DNA from: Phycisphaera mikurensis NBRC 102666
Lineage (GTDB): Bacteria > Planctomycetota > Phycisphaerae > Phycisphaerales > SM1A02
Direction: 5' to 3'
Assembly: GCA_945878575.1 (NCBI GenBank)
Contig: CAMDUB010000013.1
Coordinates: forward strand, 1-52,284
Length of the DNA stretch: 52,284 nt
In this document: positions 22,265-30,523 of the stretch, in pieces
Layout: the number at the start of each line of letters is the position of its first letter
Numbering within the stretch: position 1 is the first letter of the stretch
Notes under the pieces: generated by a model
The model's database searches: none
Told to the model about the DNA's origin: nothing
Seen by the model: only the letters and a program-made list of their open reading frames with translations
Program-made: the position numbers and the translations under genes

Positions 22265-25200
22265 ATGCTGATCCGTCTTGCCGCAACGGCGTGCGCCGCT
22301 GGCATCGTGACTGTGCTCCTCGCTGCTGCTCCGATCATCCCGGAAAAGCAGCTCGCTACCGCCGCTGCCGTCCCAGTATCGGCAAAGGTTGACGACCTGA
22401 GCACGCAGCCCGCAACCGGAGGATTGGCGCCCCGCGCCGTCCGTCCAAAGCAACGCTCCGTCGACATCATCCTCCCCGAGGATCCGATCTCTGGTCGCCC
22501 GCAATGGAACGGCAAACTCGGCGTCAAGTTCCGCGATGAACTCAAAGTGCGCGCTGACAGAATTTCCAGCACCACCGTTCGAGGCGCCAACGGCCAGCCC
22601 ATTCCGCAAGTCACTGAAATTCTCACGGGATTCGGCGGGACCGTGCGCCAAGCACTGCGCCGCACGCCGGAAGAACTCCGCGCCTTGGAAATGCGTGCAG
22701 AGCGCATCAGTAAGAAAGCACAGGCCGACTTGGCGGGCATCGTTTACGTGGACGTGCAGCCAGAAAAGCTTGTTGACGCAGCGCGCGCACTCAACGATCT
22801 CGACATCGTTGAATGGGTTGAGATTGAACGCATCATCATGCCCGATGGCGGTGGCACAAATCGAGCAGAGCAAGACGGTTGCGGCGCGAACGGCCCCGGC
22901 GACGGCACTGGTATCACCAACTGCTACACCACTTCGCCGAACAGCCGCTGCTCAACGCTCGGTGGCGGACAGGGCTGCAACGACGTGAATGCATGCACCG
23001 CGCCCGACGGCTCACTGCCAGCGTGCCGTTACGGATGCAACAACACCAACTGCTGCGAAATCATTGCAGGACTGATCCCAGGCTGCAATGATGGCGAAGG
23101 CACCCAAGGCTGGGATGCCGTCTGTGCCACTTATGCCAACATCCTCTGCACCAGCACGGTGTACGACGCCAGCCCCGCGATTCAGGGCGGCGGAGGCTCC
23201 GCAGTCTCCATTCCAAGTACCTACAAGTACGACCCCTGCTTCGCGATGCGCGGGCCGGTCAATCCGGTGCCAAGCCCAGATGTGTTGGTGTACGGGGTGG
23301 TGGAGACGCCGGCCCCTGCGCCAACCGTGACGAGCCAGCTGCTGACCTACACAACCGATCCCACTACTGGTGCATTCGTATCCGGCTCATTGGTGCCCGT
23401 GACCTATCCAACCAACTCACCAGGCGACGAGGGGGAACCCATCACCGATGTGCCGCAACAGGCACTCCCCGATCCGAGCCTCGAAGGCGCGTACTTGGCA
23501 TTCTCAACGGGTTGCTTCGTGGAGCACACGTTCGGTGGCTGCAACCAAGTGAGTTGCTGTGTTTACGTGTGTCGCTCCGATCCATCCTGCTGCGTCATTG
23601 AGTGGGACCTCAATTGCGTTGCCGTCGCCCAGAATGCACCAGACGGAATCCTGTTCAGAAGCCCCTGCACAAGCCAATCACTTCCAACCGACGTCTTTCC
23701 TCCAAGCGGGCAAACTCCGTTGTTGACCGCCGGCAACCGTGAGGGTCTTGATGGTTCGCCGGGTAACGCACGCGGATACCAGAACTACACGATTGGCAAT
23801 CCGGTTCTTGGTCCATTCGACAATCTTCCGCCCACAGCGCCGGGACAGCCCTCCTTAACCTACCCAGTCAAGGCTCCGACGGATAACGCTGCAACCTTCC
23901 CCGGAGATGCGGAGCGACGAGACACTCAGTCCAACCTCGGAACGCTCGCAACCATCAATTCCGGATACCGCGGAGGCGGTCTTGATCTGCAGGGATACGA
24001 GGTTCTCCTGCAGCAACTGAACATCAATCCAGCGCAGGAGGGGCGTGGTCAAGGCGTTGAAGTGGCCGTGATTGAGCACTCCGCGTACGTCAACCACGAA
24101 GACCTCGTTAACGTCGTTGTCCCGGAGCCCAACCAGACGCAGGTATTGGTGATTTCGCCGCCGCTTGACCCCAATCACGGTACCGCCGTCTTGGGAGTGA
24201 TTGGCGCTGAGCGAAACAACATTGGCGTGACCGGTATTGCCGATGGCGCCGACCTTAGTTTCTATCCAATCGTCAGCCGTGAGGAAGGCGCACGTCTGGA
24301 GAATGCCTACACCAACGCCCTGATTGCGCTGCAAGAAGGCGATGTCATCAACATGTCGATCGGCTCTGGCGGTGGCAACACCGTCGTTGCCAGCCCGATC
24401 ATGTTTGACCTGGTGACTACTGGAACGAACGCCGGAATTACCACGGTGATCTCTGCAGGCAATGATGCGGTGCCAGTGATCACCTCGCCGGGCGGAGCCG
24501 GCGGGGACTCCGGAGCGGTGATCGTGGGTGCCTGCTGGCCCGGATTCCAAGTCGGTCAGTTGTCGACCGATGTTTCTATTCCTGGTCCATTCCCGGGCAA
24601 CGGCTACTGCCGCCTGAACTTCTCAAACTTCACCAGCACGGACAACAATACCGGCAACGTCACCCTTTCTGGTTGGGGTACCGGAGTCACCAGTTGCGGT
24701 TACGGTGACTTGTTCAACGGAACCAATTCATCGGAAGACCCGCTGGAAGTGAACCGCCTTCGTAGTTACACCTCCGTGTTCAACGGAACCAGCTCGGCAG
24801 CACCAATCATCGCTGGATGGTGCGCTCGCTTGCAGAGTTTCTCCATCGCGTGGTTCGGGGCTCCCTTGCCACCACAGGTACTCCGCACCGCAATCAGTAC
24901 GCAGACGAACATCAACCAACAGTGCGGTATCGACTACGACTCCGACCAGATGCCAGGCTATCCAGAAGATGGCGACCCGAATGTAGGCGACATTGACCTG
25001 CAAGTGAACGGCGCGATCGTTGCTCCGATCGGCGGATTCCCGCGCGCAACCAACACGGTGTCATGGATCGTCTCCAACACCTTCGGCGGAACACCGGTGG
25101 CGTACGACATCATCTGCGGTACCTACGAGGGTGGATCCAATTTCTCACTGCGTCAACTCGACGGCAATGCATTGCGCATCGGTGCATTGCGGCGCCGCGC

Positions 25201-25627
25201 GGGCAGCCGCGGAAACGGCTTTGGCCCAGACCTCTTCTACCCACTCGGTGGCGGCACCACGGACCTGCAGCTGAAGGTGTCGTCCTTGGGATCCACCGAG
25301 AACGTGACGTCCATCGGACTGGCAACCAGTTCCAGCGTGTCGTGGAATTTGCCCGTCCTGGAGGTGGTCTACTTTTACAACCATCGATTGAACCGATGGA
25401 TGGCCGCAGGATCCTCATCGCTCTCACCCGTGGGTGGCGGTGGCGCGTTCACCATTCCTGGCAGCATCAGTGACTACATTCTGTCCAACTCCACGGGCGG
25501 CTCGCAGGCCTATGCGCGCGTCTACACCTGTGGACTGACAAATTCGGGATACAGCGTCCTGCATGACCTCTTGGCATTTGCCATTGGTGTGGACATCTTT
25601 AACCCGGGCGGCGGCACTGGGCCGTAA
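22265..25627 (+). CDS. Exported subtilisin-like (S8) serine protease with cysteine-rich modules
   Basis: 1120 residues, signal peptide at the N-terminus, start supported by GGAGAG nine bases upstream. Residues to about 200 look like an inhibitor-type propeptide. Two Cys-rich modules follow, about 205-295 and 425-480, with CC and WDxxC patterns (DPSCCVIEWDLNCVAVA). The peptidase domain runs from about 595 to 890. His638 (NHGTAVLGVIGA), oxyanion Asn733 (ISAGND) and Ser843 (FNGTSSAAPIIAG) are in place, but the first triad position, normally Asp in VAVID, is Glu604 in VAVIEHSAYVNHEDL. A C-terminal domain of about 230 residues, beta-rich by eye, follows. Expected to be secreted or on the cell surface; substrate unknown. 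The gene ends at a strong terminator and appears monocistronic. Confidence 0.85.
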   Translation: MLIRLAATACAAGIVTVLLAAAPIIPEKQLATAAAVPVSAKVDDLSTQPATGGLAPRAVRPKQRSVDIILPEDPISGRPQWNGKLGVKFRDELKVRADRISSTTVRGANGQPIPQVTEILTGFGGTVRQALRRTPEELRALEMRAERISKKAQADLAGIVYVDVQPEKLVDAARALNDLDIVEWVEIERIIMPDGGGTNRAEQDGCGANGPGDGTGITNCYTTSPNSRCSTLGGGQGCNDVNACTAPDGSLPACRYGCNNTNCCEIIAGLIPGCNDGEGTQGWDAVCATYANILCTSTVYDASPAIQGGGGSAVSIPSTYKYDPCFAMRGPVNPVPSPDVLVYGVVETPAPAPTVTSQLLTYTTDPTTGAFVSGSLVPVTYPTNSPGDEGEPITDVPQQALPDPSLEGAYLAFSTGCFVEHTFGGCNQVSCCVYVCRSDPSCCVIEWDLNCVAVAQNAPDGILFRSPCTSQSLPTDVFPPSGQTPLLTAGNREGLDGSPGNARGYQNYTIGNPVLGPFDNLPPTAPGQPSLTYPVKAPTDNAATFPGDAERRDTQSNLGTLATINSGYRGGGLDLQGYEVLLQQLNINPAQEGRGQGVEVAVIEHSAYVNHEDLVNVVVPEPNQTQVLVISPPLDPNHGTAVLGVIGAERNNIGVTGIADGADLSFYPIVSREEGARLENAYTNALIALQEGDVINMSIGSGGGNTVVASPIMFDLVTTGTNAGITTVISAGNDAVPVITSPGGAGGDSGAVIVGACWPGFQVGQLSTDVSIPGPFPGNGYCRLNFSNFTSTDNNTGNVTLSGWGTGVTSCGYGDLFNGTNSSEDPLEVNRLRSYTSVFNGTSSAAPIIAGWCARLQSFSIAWFGAPLPPQVLRTAISTQTNINQQCGIDYDSDQMPGYPEDGDPNVGDIDLQVNGAIVAPIGGFPRATNTVSWIVSNTFGGTPVAYDIICGTYEGGSNFSLRQLDGNALRIGALRRRAGSRGNGFGPDLFYPLGGGTTDLQLKVSSLGSTENVTSIGLATSSSVSWNLPVLEVVYFYNHRLNRWMAAGSSSLSPVGGGGAFTIPGSISDYILSNSTGGSQAYARVYTCGLTNSGYSVLHDLLAFAIGVDIFNPGGGTGP

Positions 25628-25655
25628 AGTTCGACCAGTGAACTGAAGGTTTCAC

Positions 25656-25688
25656 AGCCCCCGACCAAATGGTCGGGGGCTTTCCTTT
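25656..25688 (+). terminator. Rho-independent terminator after the protease gene
   Basis: A GC-rich perfect inverted repeat, agcccccgacc against ggtcgggggct (25656-25681), with a very short loop of A/T, followed by TTTCCTTT. It is 28 bases after the protease stop. Confidence 0.9.
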
Positions 25689-25697
25689 CAGGATTGC

Positions 25698-26318
25698 GTG
25701 CCGGAAGTGCCGACTGCGCATACATTTATTCCTGTGTCCGCATCCCACCCCGAAGTACCAGCTTGCAACGCCCACGCCGCGGAACGGCTCGCCGACGCAC
25801 ATCAACAGTTCGTTGAGCACTGGGGGCGGATGGCATCGTTATGGGGCGTACCGCGCAGCATGGCTGAGGTGCACGCCCTGCTCTTTATTGAGGGACGCAG
25901 CGTGAATGCAGACGAAGTAGTGCTGCGCCTGGGAATCAGTCGCGGCAATGCCTCAATGACGCTGCGCACCTTGGTGGACTGGGGGATCGTGCAGCGCACC
26001 CACAACAAGACTGATCGCAAGGACTACTACCAGGCTGAGCAGGATGTGCTCACGCTCTTCTCCACCGTCATTCGCGTGCGCAAGCAGCGCGAGATCGATC
26101 CACTCCTGGCGCTCGTCGGTGAGTGTCGCAAGGCAGCGGCCATGGTCCCTCGTACTGATGCGGATCAAGAGACCACCACCCGCGCCGGCGAACTTGATCG
26201 CAAACTCAACGACATTGAAATGTTCGTTTGCTCTGCAAATGCGCTCGCCAGTCAATTCTTTTCCTGCGACGGAGGGGGAATCAGCGCGCTGTTCGGCGCG
26301 TTGGAGCCACCGCGATGA
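25698..26318 (+). CDS. GbsR/MarR-family transcriptional regulator
   Basis: 206 residues from a GTG at 25698; the first 30 or so are not conserved and a later GTG is possible. The core AAERLADAHQQFVEHWGRMASLWGVPRSMAEVHALLFIEGRSVNADEVVLRLGISRGNASMTLRTLVDWGIVQRTHNKTDRKDYYQAEQDVLTLFSTVIRVRKQREI is a winged helix-turn-helix of the GbsR type (recognition helix SRGNASMTLRTLVDWG, wing with DRKDYYQA), followed by a helical dimerisation tail. GbsR-like proteins regulate osmolyte or membrane-transport genes, but the target here is unknown. Its stop overlaps the next gene by four bases. It begins just after the protease terminator. Confidence 0.8.
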   Translation: MPEVPTAHTFIPVSASHPEVPACNAHAAERLADAHQQFVEHWGRMASLWGVPRSMAEVHALLFIEGRSVNADEVVLRLGISRGNASMTLRTLVDWGIVQRTHNKTDRKDYYQAEQDVLTLFSTVIRVRKQREIDPLLALVGECRKAAAMVPRTDADQETTTRAGELDRKLNDIEMFVCSANALASQFFSCDGGGISALFGALEPPR

Positions 26319-26761
26319 CCATTGCCCCACCCCATTCAACGTCACGCCAACGCGTCCACGAGGCACAGACCGCGCGGCTGGAAATTGCATGGACGGTCAG
26401 TGCTGAGGCGCTTGATGGGCGGCAGTCGTATGCATCGGCTGTCCTGCATCTGGAATGCTGCTGGCAGCACGGGCATCATCACTCGGATGACAAGGCACGG
26501 GTCGAGTGCACGGCGATCATTGATCGTGCCGGCGTCATTGCCTCTGTAAAGATTCCGGATACAGCGCACATTTCTGTCGATCGCCACGGCCGATGGACAC
26601 ACATTGCCATCACCATTGACCCCGGGGCGCCGTTCCTGACGGCCAGTTTCGAACAAGGACGCTTGGCATACTGCACCTCAAAGGCCCCCGAATTGGCGCG
26701 CCTACAGGGGGGTGCCTATGACTCCCCCACCGGGATCCTTGAACTCTATGACGCACAGTGA
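26315..26761 (+). CDS. Small protein of unknown function coupled to the regulator gene
   Basis: 148 residues from ATG 26315, overlapping the regulator stop as ATGA. No family recognised, no signal peptide or membrane segment. It has a His-rich stretch (CCWQHGHHHSDD, about 49-60) and otherwise looks like a single beta-rich domain (VKIPDTAHISVDRHGRWTHIAITIDPGAPFLTASFEQGRLAYC). The overlap suggests a role beside the regulator, for example as a ligand- or metal-binding partner; that is inference only. Confidence 0.6.
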   Translation: MTIAPPHSTSRQRVHEAQTARLEIAWTVSAEALDGRQSYASAVLHLECCWQHGHHHSDDKARVECTAIIDRAGVIASVKIPDTAHISVDRHGRWTHIAITIDPGAPFLTASFEQGRLAYCTSKAPELARLQGGAYDSPTGILELYDAQ

Positions 26762-26798
26762 CCGGCAAGCCGTGATGGCAACGCCCGAGGCACTCTGC

Positions 26799-26804
26799 TA
26801 GACT
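26799..26804 (+). promoter_or_regulatory. Possible -10 element for tRNA-Ser(GCT)
   Basis: TAGACT preceded by TGC, 15 bases before the tRNA 5' end, the spacing expected for a -10 box of a tRNA promoter. The -35 region (around 26776) is poor. Confidence 0.35.
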
Positions 26805-26818
26805 TTGCACCTCACCCT

Positions 26819-26910
26819 GGACGGGTGGCCGAGTGGCTGAAGGCGCTGGTTTGCTAAACCGGTTTACGGGGTATTACTCCGTAACGCGGGTTCGAATCCC
26901 GCCCCGTCCT
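26819..26910 (+). tRNA. tRNA-Ser (anticodon GCT)
   Basis: Class II tRNA of 92 bases. Acceptor GGACGGG pairs with CCCGTCC; anticodon stem CTGGT/ACCGG closes loop TTGCTAA with anticodon GCT; a long variable arm TTACGG...CCGTAA and T arm GCGGGTTCGAATCCCGC follow. The base after the acceptor stem is T, whereas serine tRNAs usually have G as discriminator (the tRNA-Ser at 41634 does). CCA is not encoded. Confidence 0.94.
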
Positions 26911-26984
26911 CTTTCACGTCTGCGGCCCGGCATCACGCTGGGCCGCGACCGTTTCTGCACCATCGAACTGAGGCGCACTGATTC

Positions 26985-27689
26985 ATGGATCCCTTCCTTC
27001 ATGATCTCTGGCAGTTGGTCTCGCAACCGGGCGCCTTGCGCGAGAACCTGGCACAGATCGTGGAGACGCTTGGCGCTGGGCTGACCTACGCCATGCTGGG
27101 CCTGATCGTGTTTGCCGAAACCGGCTTGGTGGTGACCCCGTTCCTACCGGGCGACAGCCTGCTGTTTGCCACCGGCGCGGTGTGCGCCACCGTTGCGAGC
27201 GTGGCACAGCAAAGTGGCGCGGATCCCACGGTGCGGATCGAGATAATGGCCGCTGTCCTGTTCGTTGCGGCGGTGCTTGGCGATGGCGTCAACTATCACA
27301 TCGGCCGCGCCATCGGTCCGGTGGCATTCAGCGGCCGATTCCGCTGGCTGCGCCGCGAATACCTGGAACGTACACACGCCTTCTTTGAGAAACACGGCGG
27401 ACGCGCGGTGGTGCTGGCTCGGTTCGTCCCGATTGTGCGGACGTTCGCGCCGTTCGTGGCGGGCATTGGAGCCATGACCTACATGAAGTTCCTCTTCTAC
27501 AACGTGCTCGGTGCGGCTTTGTGGGTGGGGCTGCTTCTTGGCGCTGGCTACACACTCGGCGGGCTCGAATGGGTGCAGCGCAACTTTGAGAAGGTGGTCA
27601 TTGGAATCGTCATCGTGAGTGTGCTGCCCATCGTTTGGGAGTGGTGGAAGGCGCGCAGCACGCGCCGCGCCGCTGCAACAGGCCGCTGA
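26985..27689 (+). CDS. DedA-family membrane protein
   Basis: 234 residues. The DedA/SNARE-associated core is clear: FAETGLVVTPFLPGDSLLFATGAV (about 45-68), VLGDGVNYHIGRAIGP, and ARFVPIVRTFAPFVAGIGAMTYMKFLFYNVLGAALWVGLLLGAGYTLG with the essential R-x-x-P-x-x-R motif. Four to six membrane spans, two of them re-entrant. Family knowledge: DedA proteins act in the inner membrane as lipid scramblases or in proton-motive-force upkeep. It ends 52 bases before sucC. Confidence 0.92.
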   Translation: MDPFLHDLWQLVSQPGALRENLAQIVETLGAGLTYAMLGLIVFAETGLVVTPFLPGDSLLFATGAVCATVASVAQQSGADPTVRIEIMAAVLFVAAVLGDGVNYHIGRAIGPVAFSGRFRWLRREYLERTHAFFEKHGGRAVVLARFVPIVRTFAPFVAGIGAMTYMKFLFYNVLGAALWVGLLLGAGYTLGGLEWVQRNFEKVVIGIVIVSVLPIVWEWWKARSTRRAAATGR

Positions 27690-27741
27690 TCCCGTACACT
27701 TTCGCACCCGGCACACCGCTGGCACACCAGGCACGAATCCC

Positions 27742-28938
27742 ATGAAGATCCACGAATACCAAGCACGACAGTTCCTCGCAGACTTTGGAATTCCCGTCCC
27801 ACCGGGGCGCATGGTTGAGACCGTAGCGGACGCCGCGGCCGAGGCTCGCGCGCTGTTTGCTTCCGGCGTGGGCATCGTGGTAGTCAAGGCACAGGTCCAT
27901 GCAGGTGGGCGCGGCAAGGCTGGGTTTGTGAAGGTCTGCAAGACCGCCGAGGAAGCAGAAGTGGCCGCCAAGTTCATGTTGTCGCACCGCATGGTGAGTC
28001 CGCAGACTCCGGCGGAAGGTCTGGAAGTGAAGCGCATCTTGGTGGCCGCCGGCGTGGATATTGCCAAGGAGTACTACCTGGCAATCGTCATGGACCGCAC
28101 GCGACACACCAACACCCTGATCGCCAGCGCCGAGGGCGGCGTGGAGATTGAACACATCGCTGAGACGCGCCCCGACGCCATCATGAAGGTGGCACTGGAC
28201 CCGCTCACGGGACTGGCTGCGTTCCAGGCGCGCGAGACCGCCTTCAATTTGGGCTTCCGCGGTAAGCAGGTGGCGCAGGCCGCTGATGCCATGATGAAAC
28301 TTGCGGCGCTCTACCTGGCCAAGGATGCAACGCTCGCTGAAATCAATCCGCTGGTGGTCACTCCTGCCAGTGCGGCGCATCCCGATGGGCAAGTCATTGC
28401 CATCGATGCCAAGTTCAACTTTGACGACAATGCCGTGTTCCGCCACCCGGATCTGCGCGCGATGTTTGACCCCACGGAAGAGAACGCATCGGAGATGCGC
28501 GCTCGTGAGTTTGAACTGAATTTCGTGGCTTTGGACGGCAATATTGGCTGCCTAGTCAACGGTGCTGGTCTGGCCATGAGCACCATGGACATCATCAAGC
28601 TGCACGGCGGCGACCCAGCGAACTTCTTGGACGTCGGCGGCGGCGCCACGGAAGAAGCGATTACCGAAGCATTTCGAATCATCCTCTCCGATGCAGCCGT
28701 CAAGGGCGTGTTGGTGAATATCTTCGGCGGCATCATGCAGTGCGACCGCGTTGCACGAGCCATCGTTGCTGCAGCGAAGAATGTTGGCTTCAAGGTGCCG
28801 CTGGTGGTGCGTCTTGAGGGGACCAATGTTGCCGAGGCGCGGATGATCTTGGACGCTGCTCGCGCTGAACTTCCCACCATGCAATCGGCGACCGATTTGG
28901 CCGATGCCGCGCGCAAAGTTTGCGCTGCGGTTGCCTGA
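27742..28938 (+). CDS. sucC: Succinyl-CoA synthetase (ADP-forming), beta subunit
   Basis: 398 residues. MKIHEYQARQFLADFGIPVPPG at the N-terminus, VVVKAQVHAGGRGKAGFVKV (ATP-grasp), EINPLVVTP, and NGAGLAMSTMDIIKLHGGDPANFLDVGGGA with VNIFGGIMQCDRVARAIV are all family hallmarks. It forms succinate and ATP from succinyl-CoA with the SucD alpha subunit in the citric acid cycle. No sucD follows; a HAD-family gene does, 17 bases later, so sucD must be elsewhere. Start by homology at ATG 27742. Confidence 0.96.
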   Translation: MKIHEYQARQFLADFGIPVPPGRMVETVADAAAEARALFASGVGIVVVKAQVHAGGRGKAGFVKVCKTAEEAEVAAKFMLSHRMVSPQTPAEGLEVKRILVAAGVDIAKEYYLAIVMDRTRHTNTLIASAEGGVEIEHIAETRPDAIMKVALDPLTGLAAFQARETAFNLGFRGKQVAQAADAMMKLAALYLAKDATLAEINPLVVTPASAAHPDGQVIAIDAKFNFDDNAVFRHPDLRAMFDPTEENASEMRAREFELNFVALDGNIGCLVNGAGLAMSTMDIIKLHGGDPANFLDVGGGATEEAITEAFRIILSDAAVKGVLVNIFGGIMQCDRVARAIVAAAKNVGFKVPLVVRLEGTNVAEARMILDAARAELPTMQSATDLADAARKVCAAVA

Positions 28939-28955
28939 TCGCCATCCGACTACCA

Positions 28956-29642
28956 ATGCTCGTCCTCTTCGATATCGACGGCACCATGCTGCATTCGCTC
29001 AGTGCGGGTGTGCATGCCATGACCACCACGCTGCGCGAGATACACGGGATTGTCCCGGAGTTTTCGCGGATTGAGATTCACGGTCGATTGGACACCCTGA
29101 TCTGGCGCGACTTAGCCAAGGTGCACGGCTATCCGACCGACGATGCCTCGCATGAAGTGTTCAAGCGTAGTTACGGCGAAAATCTCGAACGCCGCCTCGC
29201 TGACAACAACACCGTGGAGCGTTTCCGTGGCGCCAAGGAATTGGTTGATGCCACGCGCGCCGTTGATGGTCTGACCATCGGGCTCCTCACTGGAAACTAT
29301 GAATTCACCGGCAAGCTCAAGGTGCGCCACGCGGGGATCGACCCCGCGCATTTCATCGTGAATGCATGGGGCGATGATGGCCCGGATCGCCGCAGTTTGG
29401 TGCCGGTTGCCATGCGCCGCTACGCCGAGCACCACGGGCGACCGGTGGCGCCGCGGGACGTGATCATCATTGGTGACACGCCGGCCGATGTCGACTGCGC
29501 GCACGCTTCCGGCGCGCGGGTGATCGCGGTCGCTACTGGGCACTTTGATATTGATTCGCTGCGTGCAGCGGGTGCAGACTTGGCGGTCCATGACTTGAGT
29601 GACACGCAGAAGTTGCTGCAGTGGATCACCGAGTCCGCATGA
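28956..29642 (+). CDS. HAD-family phosphatase (phosphoglycolate-phosphatase-like)
   Basis: 228 residues. Motif I FDIDGTMLHS with both nucleophile and acid Asp at residues 6 and 8, a C1 helical cap (HGRLDTLIWRDLAKVHGYPTDDASHEVFKRSYGENLERRL), motif II LLTGN, and motif IV IIIGDTPADVDCAHASGARVIAVATG. The motif III basic residue is not obvious; an Arg in GPDRRSL may fill it. Cytoplasmic phosphatase of the Gph type; substrate not predictable. Probably in an operon with sucC (17-base gap). Confidence 0.85.
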   Translation: MLVLFDIDGTMLHSLSAGVHAMTTTLREIHGIVPEFSRIEIHGRLDTLIWRDLAKVHGYPTDDASHEVFKRSYGENLERRLADNNTVERFRGAKELVDATRAVDGLTIGLLTGNYEFTGKLKVRHAGIDPAHFIVNAWGDDGPDRRSLVPVAMRRYAEHHGRPVAPRDVIIIGDTPADVDCAHASGARVIAVATGHFDIDSLRAAGADLAVHDLSDTQKLLQWITESA

Positions 29643-29708
29643 CCAGCGCGTCGGGGCGCGCGGTACGGGTGGGCAGGTGAGTCAGCTGAGTCCGGCGGGC
29701 CAGTCGAA

Positions 29709-30455
29709 TCAGTGGCGACCGATACGTTCACTCAACGGAATCAGAATGCGTGGAATGAGACGCTGCTCAACAAGCCGTTCGCCGTGACCTGCCAATGCGG
29801 CAAGAATGGTTGGCAAGTCATCAAGCGACTTGACCGGGCCAGTGCGCCGAACCGTGAGCATGACGCTCAATGGCTCAAGCCCATCACGACCGGCGGACGG
29901 TTCCCCTCCGCGCGGAAGACGCGTCTTGACCTCCAGGTAGACATGCATGTCCGGAGCATCGGAGAGTGCGATGGCCAGAAACGGCTGCGAATCCAGGACG
30001 TTGTCGGTGGCGATCTCCGCAAACTCGCCCAGCGCAGATCCGCCCAGTAGTGCGTCCAAGACCACCTCGTCCCGGTTGCCTTCACACTCAAAGTCAAAGG
30101 CATACACCAACTCCAAGTGATCAACATCCAATGGACTGATGGAGAGAAAGTACGGCGCCACTTCAAGGACGGTGCGATGCATCCGGTACGCGTCTTCCAG
30201 TGTCTTGGGGTTGACCCATCCGCTCTTCAGCGAGGTCTGACGCATGCCGATCCACAGGAAATCTTGGTCGTCTTCGCCAGACTCAAGGGCTACTTCACCA
30301 TCGGGATAGCGGTGCAGGCTCGAAAGCCGGGGCATCTCTTTGCGCAGGCGACCAAAGAGGTCAAGCACTGGCTCGCGCGCGGCGGGCAAGTCCATCTTGA
30401 GTGCAAGCTTCTGATTGATGCAGAAGTCGCGGCAGAGTGCGCTGAAGTCTGACAT
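29709..30455 (-). CDS. Conserved protein of unknown function
   Basis: 248 residues from ATG 30455, no signal peptide or membrane segment. Not a family I can name. Features: an N-terminal helix MSDFSALCRDFCINQKLALKMDL, a segment EVALESGEDDQDFLWIGMRQTSLKSGWVNPKTLEDAYRMHRTVLEVAPYFLSISPLDVDHLELVYAFDFECEGNRDEVVLDALLGGSALGEFA, and a C-terminal positive region. The middle motif LVYAFDFECxGNxDEVV with LPxFL-like elements occurs in hypothetical proteins of planctomycetes as I remember them. Downstream on the minus strand of the DUF4126 gene. Confidence 0.6.
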   Translation of the reverse strand: MSDFSALCRDFCINQKLALKMDLPAAREPVLDLFGRLRKEMPRLSSLHRYPDGEVALESGEDDQDFLWIGMRQTSLKSGWVNPKTLEDAYRMHRTVLEVAPYFLSISPLDVDHLELVYAFDFECEGNRDEVVLDALLGGSALGEFAEIATDNVLDSQPFLAIALSDAPDMHVYLEVKTRLPRGGEPSAGRDGLEPLSVMLTVRRTGPVKSLDDLPTILAALAGHGERLVEQRLIPRILIPLSERIGRH

Positions 30456-30485
30456 GTGCGGTGCGCGGTCTATACGCGGCCTAAA

Positions 30486-30507
30486 CGCAGTTCATGCGCA
30501 GTTCATG
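30486..30507. repeat. Two copies of an 11-base direct repeat
   Basis: The sequence GCAGTTCATGC occurs twice in a row between the DUF4126 gene stop and the next gene, followed by GCATGC and TTCATGC. Likely slippage; no function assigned. Confidence 0.5.
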
Positions 30508-30523
30508 CGCAGGCATGCACGAT

